A stretch of DNA of 64,000 nt from Pterois miles (taxonomy: Eukaryota; Chordata; Actinopteri; Perciformes; Scorpaenidae), in contig CAMQGK010000144.1 in the NCBI GenBank assembly GCA_947000775.1, positions 9,837,001 through 9,901,000 on the forward strand, written 5' to 3'. Below the pieces are notes generated by a model that saw only the letters and a program-made list of their open reading frames with translations, ran no database searches and was not told the DNA's origin. Of the stretch, positions 23,742 to 36,349 are shown piece after piece (position 1 is the stretch's first letter; each line of letters begins with the position of its first letter). The translations under genes were made by a program, and so were the position numbers.

Positions 23742-24085
23742 CAGTTTCAAGAAAAAGTATGTGAACCCACATACACAACAGTCACAACAACAGAACAACA
23801 GAACAACAACCAAACAGTGTATGTTTTCTTGTTTTCATTGAAAACAACATGTAAACATTCACAGTGCAAGGTGGAAAAAGTATGGGAACCTTTGGATTTA
23901 ATAACTGATTGACCCTCCTTTGGCAGCAATAATCTCAACCAAACGTTTCCTGTAGCTGCAGATCAGACCTGCACAACAGTCAGGAGGAGTTTTTTGTCTG
24001 TTGTTGTGACTTAGATGAAGATCAGAACACATTTTGTGACCAATTTATGCAGAAATCCAAGTAATCCCAAAGGGTTCACATACAA
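23742..24085 (-). mobile_element. Internally deleted Tc1 element
   Basis: Both ends match the Tc1 relic at 30210-31579: left CAGTTTCAAGAAAAAGTATG, right 'aatcccaaagggttcacat'. The inner part (23850-23985) matches, in reverse, the 3' part of that transposase region ('ggaaatgtttggttgaggtt' in the other copy). It therefore keeps one end plus the 3' coding tail and the other end, and has lost the rest. With no transposase it is a MITE-like derivative. Confidence 0.75.
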
Positions 24086-25861
24086 ACACAGCAATCTGAG
24101 TACCAGTGGGCAAGAACATTACATCTAAACTGAAAAGAAAATTACAATAAAATCCATCCATTTGTACTTAATAAAGGTCACATGGTTTAATGTGATTTCA
24201 TACATTGAAAATACAGCACACAAACGTGTGCACAGTACTAAAATTCAGGATATTAAGTCACATGGTGTGTTTCCATTTTGGTCTTGTAGTCTAGCAGGCT
24301 GGCATGAGAAGGGGATGACATGTATACAAATGTATACTACTAAACAATATTATACAGTCATGAAATAAAAATCAGCTGTTTTTAAAACTATTCAGAGAAT
24401 GCGCAGGTTTAATATTATTTGGGATTTATTCCACTTTGTGCTCTAGTATTCACTATTACCTTGCTCACAGTTATGCAAACAGAAAGACAGAGCCCTCGTC
24501 ATGACAACAAGGCATTAACAGCATCAGCTGGTGCTATGTACTGTTTTCTATGTATACATGGATTAATTCACCATAAAGTAAAATAAAAGCCACACTAACA
24601 TGCCATTTTACCTTTATTTTCTTGCAATATATGGAAAGGGGCATTTTAGGAAAAAGGATATTTGAGGAGCCTGTGTGCTTTTCGTTTGAAGTTTGCTTAA
24701 GCACACATTTCTCCCCTAAAAAAACATTTAGTCATCTCTTCAGGTTTGAAAGCCGAGGGTACATTTTAATAGATGGCAGTTAAAAACCTGATATCCCACT
24801 GAGCTTTGTAGTCAAAGAGAATCCAATCTTTGAGCAACATGTTTGCAGCAGTACATGAATAAATGGCACGATTATATAAATAAATAACTGAGACATATTC
24901 CATGGTGAATTAAACTTCTATCAGAAGCCTCAGACCACAGCTTTTCACTGCAGCACACATTACGGCCGTCACATCTCTGGGATTACTGCTATTATTTATT
25001 TATTTATTTATTTACCTTTTATAGAAAGCAGTCATCAATCCTCTGTGACAAACATACAGTGTAGTCAGCTCCCCTAAGGCTCCATGTCTAATGAAATATA
25101 CCATATACCTGTCCTCAGCTGCTTTTCCCTCTGCTCTGAGAGCCAGTGACCATTTGCAAGTGCTCGGGCGAAAGCGAAATCATTCAAAAATATACTTGAG
25201 CCTTTTAGTTATGTTTTCATGGACCAAGTTTTTTCTCCCCTCTGTATGCATGACTCAAATGCTAGCATATTTACTGTCAGGCTTGAGATTAATCAGCTTT
25301 AGTTGTGTATAAATGCCAACATGCTGTTATCACCGGAAAACCAAAGAGGCGCATTTGCTGTGTGGGCAGTTCAAATGTTAACTTACCTTGTAATACAATA
25401 CTCCGTCAGCGAATCAAGGCTTACCCGTAATTCATTTAGGTCAAAAGGAACAAATCCTCATGTTTAATGGAAACACTTTCAGTAAAATCCTGCTGAGACA
25501 ATGTTGCCACTGTGAAGTGTGTTGCAGACTGCTGGAGCTACAGCAAGTGGCTCACTTCCTCGCAAGCAGCAGTGCCCGACTATCACGTTCTTCCTTTTCT
25601 GATCGAAAAGCCAAATGCAGCCAGAGATCCAGATGGCCCGTTAGTCCAGTGTCTTCCAACATTTTTCACTGGGTTACCTTCCAGTGTCATGGAAGCAAAG
25701 GCAAATTTGAATAAAAGTCTTTGTTTTGAAAGCTTTCATCCCTCATATTTGTTGGCTGATTTTGATAGGTTACTGCAAAAACATAGCTTACTTACCATTG
25801 TTTTCGCTCAGCTTTTAAATAAACTACTCCACAATCCAATTTTGACTGCGACTGCAGCATT
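24086..25861. other. Unique-looking DNA, (TTTA)n at 24991-25014
   Basis: Short ORFs such as 25512-25865 show no recognised domain. A (TTTA)n microsatellite is present. No repeat ends were seen. Confidence 0.45.
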
Positions 25862-26429
25862 TTAAAGGGATAGTTTGGCTGTTTTGAAGTGGGGTTGCAT
25901 GAGGTATTTATCCGTAGTAGGTGTATTACAGTAGATGACGGTCGGCATGCTCTCAGCATTGAGAAACACACAGGAGCGCCCCCAAACAACAAAAATCTAT
26001 ATAAGTGTCTATATTTAGAATATTTCCAATCATGAACTGAAATAAAAGTGAAACAAATCTGTACTGTTTCTGTCGTCTGAGTCTGCTGGCTTTGGATAGC
26101 ATTGATAGGTTTCATGTTCAGTTCAGCACAGAAGGAAAGGCTGTCTGATGGAGAGATAAAGTGGTGAAAATATTGTAAATAAAGTGTAAACTTAAAGGGC
26201 TATTGTTGTTTTTTTGTTTTTTTTAAGGACAACCTTACTTTTAGGTGGCTAAAATACGGTTTCTGCCCTCCCTGTCCACAGCATTACATTGCTTTTCTCT
26301 ACTGTCGGTACTCCTGTTTGCTTCTCCATACTGGGGGTGTGCCAACTGTCACCTACTGTAAATAATATACCTGCTTTAGTTACGCACCTCATACAACCTC
26401 ATGTTAAAACACCTGAACTATCCCTTTAA
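25862..26429. mobile_element. Non-autonomous DNA transposon with long inverted ends (TTAAAGGGATAGTT)
   Basis: The left end TTAAAGGGATAGTT (25862-25875) is matched by the inverted right end AACTATCCCTTTAA (26416-26429). Similarity between the ends continues inward for about 45 bp (left 'gttttgaagtggggttgcat', right in reverse 'gttttaacatgaggttgtat'). The 568-bp body is non-coding. The TTAA at each tip could be a target duplication or part of the ends. ORF 25792-26115 is chance. Confidence 0.75.
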
Positions 26430-29400
26430 CCAAATCTTCTACTGACTGATAAACTGTACTTGCAATGTCAGAAATGTTTAGATTTATGGATTTACACTAT
26501 TGGCTATTGGCTCCAGAGGTGGAAACAGAACATGGAAAATACATAATGCATAAGAATATCAAAACAACAAACAATAACCTAAATAATGCAATGGCACTAT
26601 TGGAAAAAGAAGCAGATGGCACTCACAGTGTTGCCTTTCAGTAGCATTTCTCAGAGGCTTTTTACAATGATAGACAATACTAGTTATGAATACTACATGA
26701 CTGAAACCTACAGTATAAACTGACCCACCACATCTAACCCAGAGATGCCTTTAGGTGAAGTTGGACAGGTTGGACAGTAGAGGACTGCGGATGTGAGCTG
26801 AGTGTTTTGAGGTGTGGTGTGTCATGAGTGAGGGATGGTCTTCAAACACTCAACAAAAACACAGCCTGGGACTGCTTCTGTGTTCCTGAATACAGAAGTC
26901 TCTGGAGGAGGTGCACTGTGAGTTGTTTACTTTGTTTCACTCACTCAACATTCAGCAGCCCTGCTGATATTTTTTTAGTCATCCAGTGCTGCAGGAAATC
27001 AGGAGAATATACAGTATATCCTGTAAAACCAAAAAAGTACAGTGCCTTTGGAAAGTAGGCTCAGCCTTTTCTTTTTCTCTTCGTCAAACAAAGTTAGAGC
27101 TGCACAGTACAAATGTGGGCTCTGATTGTTCAGCTGACAGCTGGTCATGATCCACACTGGGCAAATGCACCCTTTATAAAAGAACAATGTACTGAGACTA
27201 AAACTAAAATGTATAAGTATGCCATGACTACAAATTTAACTACAATGGAGAATTAGAGTCAGTGGGGGCATGAAAATGATTTGATGGCATTGCTTAGCCT
27301 GATGTTAGGTAGAAATGTTTGACTCTCTTTAAATAATAATAAATATATTATATACAGTACATATCAAAAAATTATAATTCCCATTTAGTATTACTCCCTC
27401 CACATTGTTTCTAAATGTCATATTTAATGTCCATTCGGGAAATGTTCTTACAAAAATGTATTTAACCAATTCTTGCACTATAGGTGAACTGTGCTGCCAC
27501 AAATGATCCCAAAAGATATACTGTTAGCCAGTTATAAATGACAATTGGATTATTTAAAGGTATTAAATGCAACATTGGGAGCATTTCTATTGCCTTAACT
27601 ACTGGTGCTAACAGCGCTAACTAGGCCCAACTCTTGCCCTTTTGGTACCCTGAGGTGAAATTCGGATTTGGAGCCGAATTTGCATTTATCTGTACAATTG
27701 TTACCTCAATGCAGAAAATGAGGAATGGTGCCCACCGGCATTTTAATGAAATAAATAAAGAAATTAAATAATATAAATAAATTAATAGTTAAGATTTGAC
27801 TCTATGTGAGGAAAAACAAAATATGTCTGTTGTCAAATCTGGTGTAATTCGTTAAAAAAGATGGCAAATTGAATGACTTTATAAGCCCAGGTACTTGTAG
27901 GATTTCAAGGTACAGGGTGTTCTCATTTCATAAATGGTCATTCATACCATTCCCACCTATCTCTCTCCGGGCAACTGTTAAAGGTTTTTGGCCCATCCAA
28001 CCATGGTCAAAATGACAACTCTGCCATAACTTTAATTCATTTGTAGGTTTCAGTGAGCCCAGCACTGTAATTGAGTATGAGCAATGGGAGCTATAACCAT
28101 TCCCCATGTTCCCGTGTCCACCCCATCACCTGCCATCTATGTAACTGTCCATCCACTGTCCCCATGAGAATCCATTCCATCATTGCTGGTAATGGCTTCG
28201 GGTTGTCCAGATAATGGCTTAACTGTGGTTGGGTTGTAATGTCCAACATGTCTGGATGAGTGGCAGGTTTATACTATGTATACAGAAATTTTATTTTAGG
28301 TTATTTAATTGGTAAGTCAAAAAGGGCATTAATCTGATTGAAGTTATAATAAACAATTATGAAACTGAACTCATTAAAGTATAAAACTTTATGGGCCTTC
28401 AATATGTTGAGACAAGCATGGAGACTATAAATTCCACTTTGCTAATCGAAGAGTTATCTGTTGGCAAAAACCACACAGCTGCTGTCTTGGTTAAACTTGA
28501 GCTGAAAATCAATATAGCAACCACATAATGGAATAGGACAGATCATGAATAGACCATTAAGGCAATATCAATCGAGTGCTTTTTAATCTTTTTTTTTTTT
28601 TTTTTTTTTTTTGTTTTGGAGAGAACTTTCTTCTTTTGAAATCCCACTACGACTGATACACCATCACAGTTATGTCACAGAAAGCACTATAGGCTCAAAG
28701 TGTTATGATTTTCTAAGTACCCTTTAACTATACCATTTTCGCAAATAGTGATGTTTGAGTCTTCCTACAATGTGCACATAAAACAAAAAATAGCTGAAAT
28801 AAATCCACTATGCCGCTGTAAAACAGTTTCCCCGCAGCAGACTCATTACATTAGATCAGCTATGCAGCCTTTAACTACAGTATGCTAAGTACCAATTATG
28901 ACATGTTGGTCATCCTGTTAGAAAACCATTTGTGTGTCTGGGATACAAGACCTATGCCCTTTGAATTCAAGGACACTATATGCTGAAGGACAGCACTCAG
29001 AATCGCTTAAATTGACGTAAAACCCAATTAGTGTTTCCTGCATGTCCATGATTAAATTTCTTTAGGGGAACAGGCAGGATCTGTACTGTAGCTCTCCCAT
29101 CTGGCATTGAAATGGCAACAGCACAACAAGGTAATGGTCTTATCTTATTCCCCTCTCCGTGCAACCAATATGTGGTCAATATCAATTTCTATGTGTCCGA
29201 AGTGCCGTCTAAACTGTGTTGACTTCTCCCTTATGCATCCAAAACAGATAGGCAGGTTTGTTTCATTCTCTGCTTGACAGCCAGTGACATTTTGTTTTGC
29301 TATAAGGGCTGTCATTCTGTCAGATTCAGAGAAGAACAGCAGAACTGGAAAATAGTGCCGTGGTACATGCAGCGAATGCTGGACACAGGCAGGAGAGTGA

Positions 29401-30209
29401 TAAAATTGTGAATGAACACACCTGTTAAAGGACAATTTTCCATGGGACCAAACTGTCACTTGTTGATGCTGAAAACTGTAATACTGGCAGTATAGAATAA
29501 ATATAACTGCACAAAATCAGGGTGGGTGTGTGTGCATGGCTGGATCTATGCGGTGCATGTGTTTGTGCATGTCATGAATCTATTTACATGTATCCATTCA
29601 TGCACTGTATATATCTGCCTTAAGAACTGGAAAAAAGTATATGCGGCTAAAGGCGAAATGTAGGGGTGGCATGACAGAAGTGTTCTTTTGTTGGGTAATA
29701 AGTGAAATCATTATAATGTCAAGGCACTGAAAAGGGCTCATTAGGCAACACAGTATTACAGAAGTCTTATCACTATAATTTTAGTCCAGTACACCAGAGG
29801 AGGACCATTAAAATATGTATACTGTACTGTATATGCAACCACAGCTCAATGGACAATACATTATACTGTATATCATGAAACAGTATGTGACTTAAGACTA
29901 TTAAGAATACAATGGATCTTAAAAATACACAAATACACACTTGGGTAAATAGTGTTTCATAAGTCAGTATACACGTATCTGAAGAAATACTGGAAGTAAA
30001 CATTACTGCAGTGGCATCTACCAGGGATAGGTGCAATTTTTGCATGCAAGCTGTCTGGAAAAGTGTACATTTTTCTACTTTTACCTTTACTTTTTATGTG
30101 ATGTTACTTTTCACTATGATGTCTAGCAGTTTGGGAACAGTTTTCAGTTGGCCAATGTCTCTTTAAACATACAGGGCTCCAACAGTGGTAAACCTCAACT
30201 TGCTATTTG
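26430..30209. other. Unique-looking DNA, poly-T at 28589-28612
   Basis: A long repeat-poor stretch with only short ORFs and one poly-T run. No exon or RNA gene could be supported. Confidence 0.5.
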
Positions 30210-31579
30210 CAGTTGCAAGAAAAATTATGTGAACCCTTTGGGATTACTTGGATTTCTGCATTAATTGGTCATACAATGTGTTCTGATCTTCATCTAAACA
30301 CAGTCTGCTTAAACTAATACCGCACGTTTTCATGTTTTTATTGAACACAACATGTAAACATTCACAGTGCAGGGTGGAAAAAGTATGTGAACCCCTAGGC
30401 TAATGACTTCTCCAAGAGCTAATTGGAGCCAGGAGTCAGCCAACCTGGAGTCCAATCAATGTGATGAGATTGGAGGTGTTTGTTAAAGCTGCCCTGCCCT
30501 ATCAAAAAAAACACACACACACCAGTTTTGAGTTAGCTGTTCTCAAGAGGCATTGCCTGATGTGAACCATGCCTCCCACAACAGAGCTCTCAGAAGACCT
30601 ACGATCAAGAATTGTTGACTTATAAGAAGCTGGAAAGGGTTACAAAAGTCTCTCTAAAAGCCTTGATGTTCATGTGTCCACAGTAAGACAGAGAAAGTTC
30701 ATCACTGTTGCTAGTCTCCCTAGGCGTGGTCGTCCTGACCACAAGAGCACAGCGCAGAACGCTCAATGAGGTGAAGAAGAACCCTAGAGTGTCAGCTCAA
30801 GACTTACAGAAATCTCTGCCACATCCTAACACAACACTATGTGTGGAGAAAAAAAGGCACAGCACACCAACATCAAAACCTCATTCCAACTATGAAATAT
30901 GGTGGCGGGGGCATCATGGTTTGGGGCTGCTTTGCTGCCTCAGGGCCTGGACAGATTACTGTCATTGATGGAAAAATGAATTCCCAATTTTATCAAGACA
31001 TTTTGCAGGAAAACTTAAGACCAATCTGTCCACCACCTGAAGCTCAACAGAGGATGGGTGATGCAACAGGAAAATGACCCAAAGCATAGAAGTAAATCAA
31101 CAACAGAACGGCTTTAACAGAAGAAAATAGGCCTTCTGGAGCGGCCCAGTCCGAGTCCTGACCTCAACCTGATTGAGATGCTGTGGCATGACCTCAAAGA
31201 GAGCGATTCACACCAGACATCCCAAGAATATTGCTGAACTGAAACAATTGTGTAAAGAGGAATGATCCAAAATCCCTCCTGACCGTTGTGCAGGTCTGAT
31301 CTGCAACTACAGGAAATGTTTGGTTGAGGTTATTGCTGCCAAAGGAGGGTCAACCAGTTATTAAATCCAAAGGTTCACATACTTTTTCCACCCTGCACTG
31401 TGAATGTTTATGTTGTGTTCGATAAAAACATGAAACATATAATTTTTTGTGTGGTATTAGTTTAAGCAGACTGTTTGTCTATTGTTGTGACTTAGATGAA
31501 GATCAGAACACATTTTATGACCAATTTGTGCAGAAATCCAAATAATCCCAAAGGGTTCACATACTTTTTCTAGCAACTG
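30210..31579 (+). mobile_element. Tc1/mariner element, full length, decayed
   Basis: 1,370 bp with inverted ends. The left end begins CAGTTGCAAGAAAAATTATG and the right end, in reverse, CAGTTGCTAGAAAAAGTATG. TA follows the right end (31580-31581), while the left TA has mutated. Both ends carry 'gggattacttggatttctgc'-like text. The body encodes a broken transposase (next entry). The element at 23742-24085 is a deleted relative. Confidence 0.85.
30569..31330 (+). pseudogene. Tc1 transposase pseudogene
   Basis: The frame from ATG at 30569 gives an N-terminal helix-turn-helix region (MPPTTELSEDLRSRIVDL) ended by a stop at 30623-30625. Further pieces appear in shifted frames: VKKNPRVSAQDLQKSL (30708 frame), the glycine box GGGGIMVWGCFAASGPGQ (30841 frame), and the C-terminal PSPDLNLIEMLWHDLK around 31150-31198, which keeps the third catalytic Glu. 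The second catalytic box reads QQENDPKH instead of the usual QQDN, so the second acidic Asp is replaced by Glu. A deletion is apparent near 30836 (it joins the DNA-binding half directly to the catalytic half). Stops and frameshifts make it inactive. Confidence 0.8.
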
Positions 31580-31599
31580 TATATAGCGCTCTTCTAGTC

Positions 31600-31750
31600 T
31601 TCCGCCTGTCTTGTAGTCTGTCCATGTATCCAGACAGACAGTATGAGAAAAATAGTGTTTTTTTAACCTTAAATCATGTAAACATGTTCCAGTAGAAACT
31701 GAAAATACAAGTATGAACCTGAAAATGACCATCATATGTCTCCTTTAAGG
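31600..31750 (-). repeat. Interspersed repeat fragment, unclassified
   Basis: Read in reverse it starts near 31745 with 'aaaggagacatatgatgg' and runs through 'ttcaggttcatacttgta', words I recall from a dispersed percomorph repeat. A (TAG)n tract (31750-31771) sits at its edge. ORF 31457-31735 is chance. Confidence 0.4.
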
Positions 31751-31771
31751 TAGTAGTAGTAGTAGTAGTAG

Positions 31772-32164
31772 AATTATTTGTAGAATGTGTATGATTGAGA
31801 AGATAATAGGTGTAGTACAGTCATGTAAATGTACAAGTATAATAGAATAAAGTATAATAGTTTTAAGCACAATAAACAGAGGTCACAAAATCTGCCTGAC
31901 AAGAGAACGATAATACTGTAACAGTGTATCAGTGCAGCAGCGTCACTTTTCATCTTTCATAGCATCTTTAACAAAGTCAATAAGGATGGCATGCTAAATG
32001 ACAGCTGGATGAATAATTAAACTGATAGTATCTACTGTATAGTGGATATTTATTAAAGTTGAGAGCACCAAACAAGCTGCAGTGGGCTGTGAGCAACCAG
32101 GGGAAATTTTCAGTGGTAACTAACTGACACACGACATACATAGTACAGTGTAACATGTAAAGTA
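31772..32164. other. Unique-looking DNA, no gene recognised
   Basis: No feature beyond the adjacent (TAG)n. Confidence 0.4.
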
Positions 32165-32467
32165 AGCGGCAGTAGCTCAGTCCGTAAGGACTTGGGTTAG
32201 GACGCGGAGGTCACCGGTTCAAGTCCCCCATGGACCAAGACCAACTGGTTGCTGGAGAGGTGCCAGTTTACCTCTTGGGCACTGCCGAGGTGCCCCTGAG
32301 CAAGGCATCAAACCCCCAACTGCTCTGGGCGCTTGTCAGGAGCAGCCCCCTCACTCTGACATCTCTCCATTGACATGTATATGTACTGTGTGAACAACAG
32401 AGTGTAAAACTGAATTTCCCCACTGTGGGACTAATAAAGGAATATCTTTCTTTCTTTCTTTCTTTCT
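32165..32467 (+). mobile_element. tRNA-derived SINE, copy 1 of 2
   Basis: Head: A-box-like TAGCTCAGTCCGTAAGG (32173-32189) and B box GGTTCAAGTCC (32216-32226). The body aligns closely with 49234-49570 ('aggtgccagtttacctcttg', 'ggcgcttgtcaggagcagcc'). The tail 'gactaataaagg' is followed by (TTTC)n. It is not a functional tRNA because the anticodon arm does not fold. It would be transcribed by RNA polymerase III and moved by LINE machinery. Confidence 0.85.
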
Positions 32468-33481
32468 TAATGACGTAATTTATGAGTTTAATATTCAAGC
32501 ATCATAGCAGTATTGCCTTATTAGCATTACATGAACAATAGGCACCACATAAAAGGTAAAGCATCTGCACCCTTAAGGAGCATCTTGTTTTCAGATGAGA
32601 AGAATGATGTTTGACATAGAGGATGAGATGGAAAGGAGGAACAGTGTTGATCTTTTTTTTCTTCTCTGGGGATCGGGAAATCAATAATATATGGATAACC
32701 ATTCAAAGCTCAAAGAAATATAGAAACATTTTAGATTCTGTAACTGGAGAAAGAAGATCTAGTAGCTGCCACACAATGTTGCTGCACTATTTGTCAATGT
32801 GAGGCCAAGCCCAGACTGAGAGGTAAAATGTTACAACAGGCAAATAGCACACATGCTTATATCAATTCTGTGTGCAAGGTACCAAATTTGCAACACAAAC
32901 GGGTACTAACATCCGTATTCTGCTACATCTTTTCCAGTTATCTGCTGTAAGCAAACGTGATGGGATGAAATTTTTGCCGTGGACAACCAGCCTAGTGTGA
33001 ATCCTTGAAGTCAAGCGTGGCCGTGCAGTCGTTTCAGCTCTCCACTGGCATTTCTGATGTGAATCAGCTCAATTAACATGTCATTAAAACTGAGCTTTAA
33101 TATGTAGATTTGTGTTTAACATGGAACATTTCATTTTCCCACTTAATGATTCAAAACTGGGAAGCCAGCCACGATTCAATAGTTTTTGCTTGTGAGCTGC
33201 TATCTTGGACGGAGACAGCTGAACTAGTATTGACTCTCATGTTAGTACATTCCATCTTGCTGGCAGAGCTGACTGAAGGTTTGACACCGTTTTGCATCAC
33301 TTCTGATCACTGAAACTGACTGCAGCCTTTTGGCTTGCACAGTGAAAACACCACAAAATGTTGCAGGAACAAGCTTAGAATAACTGCAAGAGCACAGTTT
33401 TAATGATGAGAACTGGCTTCAGAATTCATTTTCGGAGCAGATAATAGAGACCGCATCTGCTGCTTTTGTGCAGCAGTGGTA

Positions 33482-33535
<54 letters not shown>

Positions 33536-34084
33536 TGAGGAAGAGGAGAAAGACACAAACCAGCACAAAGCGATAAAGAGCGGCTTAAACTAAGAGATAG
33601 GGCAACTGTAGTGGGCCAAGAAAAGGGGTTTTGTACTGCAGGGGAATCGGTGTGGAGCAAAACGATTGTTCGATAAGAAAGATGACAGATTCACTACAGA
33701 AAAGCTCAAACCCAATACAGTGCAACAACATGGACTGCTTGAGAGGAATCCTGTTATTGCCTTGATGACTTTGCCAGCACTGTTCAGTACGAGTGCATAT
33801 CTGTGCAGATTGGAAACCTGATTGGGTAGTGGAAAAGTGGAATCCAAATAAGACTCCTGGTTGGCCACTTCATGTTGATGCCCTTATGTGTGGTTTAAAA
33901 GGTCTTACTATTATTGTCCTCTCCCTGTCTGTCTTGTGTAAAGGTATAGATGAGATGTTATTTAGTGATACTGCTGTGTTAGAGCTCAAGATTATAGTGG
34001 CAGTAGGCAGAAAGTGTTTGGCATCATTGGGCAACAATCCCATATTAACCTTTCAGCATATTGTAATTCAAGTGTTCTGAGAGA
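32468..34084. other. Unique-looking DNA with (TG)n at 33484-33532
   Basis: The microsatellite has about 24 TG units and explains minus-strand ORF 33400-33660. Nothing else was recognised. Confidence 0.5.
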
Positions 34085-34200
34085 AACTAGACCTCTGCAC
34101 CGCCACAAGGCTCTGTTTTCAGGCTTTAAAAAACATAGCCTGTGATGGGAGACTTTGGCCAATCACAGGTCATTTCAGAGAGATAGTGAGCATGCCTGGA
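34085..34200 (+). repeat. Interspersed repeat fragment, unclassified
   Basis: Contains 'gggagactttggccaatcac', which I recall as the 5' portion of the dispersed repeat whose later portion is at 8441-8885. The two segments do not overlap, so the link rests on memory. Confidence 0.35.
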
Positions 34201-35235
34201 TGGAGTTAGTCACTTAGCAGCGCTGATGAAATATGAATCAATAATGAAAGTATCTGATGTAGACTCATCCTTCAGCCTTCTTTGTGTCCCTCAAACAACC
34301 TTTTATCCTCAGAGCAGGGACTTGATAACGGTGTAAATTCCTAATCTAGGATCTGATTAGTATATAATATATAACTAATATACAGTATATTTCACAGTAA
34401 AGCTAAAGAATGTACAGTATGGTGCTGTGTTTGCCTCCTCCAGAAGAGGGCAATGAGGCAACACATTGTTTATTCCCAGATGTCTGGTCAGCAAAAATGT
34501 TACTGGCATCGTACAGCGCCTTGCTGTTTGTTCAATTACCACAAAACCTTTTTTAATAAATACAGTCAAACTCATAGCATTTCTACAAGTGCATAAAATG
34601 TGTTAATAAATGCACAGTTTTCTCTAACACAAAAAAAGAAAAAAAATGTATTCACACTTAAACGGTTCTTTAAATGTAAAAAACTGGCATTAATAGGAAA
34701 CAATTTCATGGACCTTAACCAAACAATACTGTTATTTAAAGAGGATCTGCAGAATTGAGATGCCCGGCTCTCCCTCATGTTTACCGCAATCCAACCTAGC
34801 ATCCAAACATAATTAGGCAGGATTAGAGGAAGCCCTTTCTCATTATCTTTTTAGAGTGTCTCGGGCTTATAGAGGTTTTAATTGTGCTTGATTGGCAGGA
34901 CCTTGGTGCCCCTTTCACAAGCATTTGATCTTCAAAGAGTCCCCTCCATGTCACAGCACAAAGAGCCCTCCGTGATCTCCACTCACCTCTCACTCCTGCG
35001 TGCTGTCTCTGCAAGTGATTGGCTCCTTTATACTCATCCGTGTAGCGAGCTGTGTACACTTCATAGCAAGGTTACACAAGATCATTATGCTCAGCGTGTT
35101 GACTGTACACAGCGCCTGTAAGTGTGTAACACAGAAACTGAACACAGTGAGACAGAAGGGCTTTTGGACCACAAGAAAAAAAAAAAACATATTTTCAAGT
35201 GTGTGCGGTGTTCCAATAGCAGATCAGATGAGGCA
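34201..35235. other. Unique-looking DNA, no gene recognised
   Basis: Overlapping short ORFs only, with no recognisable domain. Confidence 0.45.
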
Positions 35236-35368
35236 GCTTCGGACAAAATGGCTTCAGACAAACGGCATCAGACCAGAAGGCCTCAGACAGAACAATATCT
35301 GGCAAAGTGGTATTAGACAAACTGAACGGAGAAAACGGTTTCGGGACAGAAGGCCTCAGGCTGAGTCC
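35236..35368 (+). repeat. Degenerate 15-bp minisatellite, about 9 units
   Basis: Units of 15 bp such as GCTTCGGACAAAATG, GCTTCAGACAAACGG, CATCAGACCAGAAGG and CCTCAGACAGAACAA follow one another, with one unit shortened to about 13 bp. Because 15 is divisible by 3, the frames stay open and give a five-residue pattern (ASDKM ASDKR HQTRR PQTEQ). It is more likely a tandem repeat than a gene: there is no conserved flank, and the ORFs start upstream in unrelated sequence. Confidence 0.8.
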
Positions 35369-35578
35369 GATGAACGTCTGCTCTGGCCCATCAAGTGAAG
35401 ATACACTCTCACTTGCAGGAATAACATTCCTGATATGGATGTATGCCCTTCAAAATAAAATTGTGGGTTGTGGGGGTTGTTAAAAGTGTTACAATAATTT
35501 TAACAAATCAGTTTGGATTTGACCCTCAGACAAACCACATATATCCTGCCGAAAACAAAGTCCTCTTTTTTTCCCCCA

Positions 35579-35612
35579 AATTTCCCTCCGGGGATTAATA
35601 AAGGTTCATCCT
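35579..35612 (+). mobile_element. SINE tail remnant
   Basis: The words 'ccctccggggattaataaag' and 'gttcatcc' match the tail of the tRNA-Ser SINE at 12736-12768. No head remains. It abuts the LINE 3' end at 35625. Confidence 0.55.
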
Positions 35613-35624
35613 ATTTATTTATTT

Positions 35625-36298
35625 ATATCCTTTATTTAACCAGGTGAGAAACTCATTGATATTATAATCTCTTTTCCAAGAGTGACCTGGCCGAGGGCAG
35701 CAGACCAATACAGCAGTCACACACCATAGACAAATAGACAAATATCATACGCAGTTATATGTACAACACAACAGCAGCTGTGCTGCACAAACAGGTAAAT
35801 ATCAAAATAATTCAATGACAAAAATTCAGGAGCACTTACAGCAACCAATAGTGCTATTTTCTTGATTTTTTAAAAATGGACTTAAATTCTCCCATAGTGA
35901 TAAATCCTGACAGTTTCGGGTCCGTCTACATAACGTTCTACGAGAAAGGAGCAGCATAATTAAACGCTTTTTTACCGAGCTCCATTCTGACCTTTGGGAC
36001 CAACATCTGTAGAACATCTTGAGAGCGCAGGCCATATTGACTGTGGTTTGTACACAAGTATGTACAGAGATACAAAGGCACCAGTCCAAGGAGAGATTTA
36101 TATACAAGAGTCGACCAATGTGAAAACCTGCGGACAGTCAATGATGTCCATCCAGCAGTAGCATAAAGGGTACAATGGTGTACCAGATTTCCACAGCCAG
36201 TAAGAAAACGTAACGCACAGTGGTATATAGTATCCAGCCTCTTGAGGCTCTGCTCAGGTGCATTCATGTAGAGCAGATCACCATAATCCAATACAGGT
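35625..36298 (-). mobile_element. LINE 3' end, reverse strand
   Basis: Holds the end of a reverse-transcriptase ORF and its 3' UTR. The frame at 36291-35938 reads DYGDLLYMNAPEQSL, then LDTIYHCALRFLTGC, then VRMELGKKAFNYAAP, a pattern I recognise from the C-terminal part of teleost non-LTR retrotransposon polyproteins. The last residues shift to another frame (36107-35826), so a frameshift is present. The 3' UTR ends in 'ggttaaataaagg' (near 35630) with an ATTT-rich tail. The usual much longer 5' part is missing (5' truncation, normal for LINEs). The clade is not fixed. Confidence 0.75.
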
Positions 36299-36303
36299 AA
36301 AAA

Positions 36304-36349
36304 TATCTTATCTTATCTTATCTTTTATTATCTTATCGCTTATCTTATA
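36304..36349 (+). repeat. (TATCT)n microsatellite
   Basis: Imperfect pentamer repeats next to the 5' truncation point of the LINE at 36298. It may derive from the tail of an older SINE, since the same pentamer ends the SINE at 12778. Confidence 0.9.

Noticed and set aside
32167..32240. tRNA gene call at SINE heads (also 12668, 49240, 60850, 62138 and V-SINE heads)
   Set aside because: A and B boxes are present but anticodon stems do not fold or are deleted, and each is followed by a SINE body or tail shared with other copies.
35000..35398. 132-codon plus-strand ORF
   Set aside because: It runs through unrelated unique DNA into the 15-bp minisatellite, which keeps frames open.
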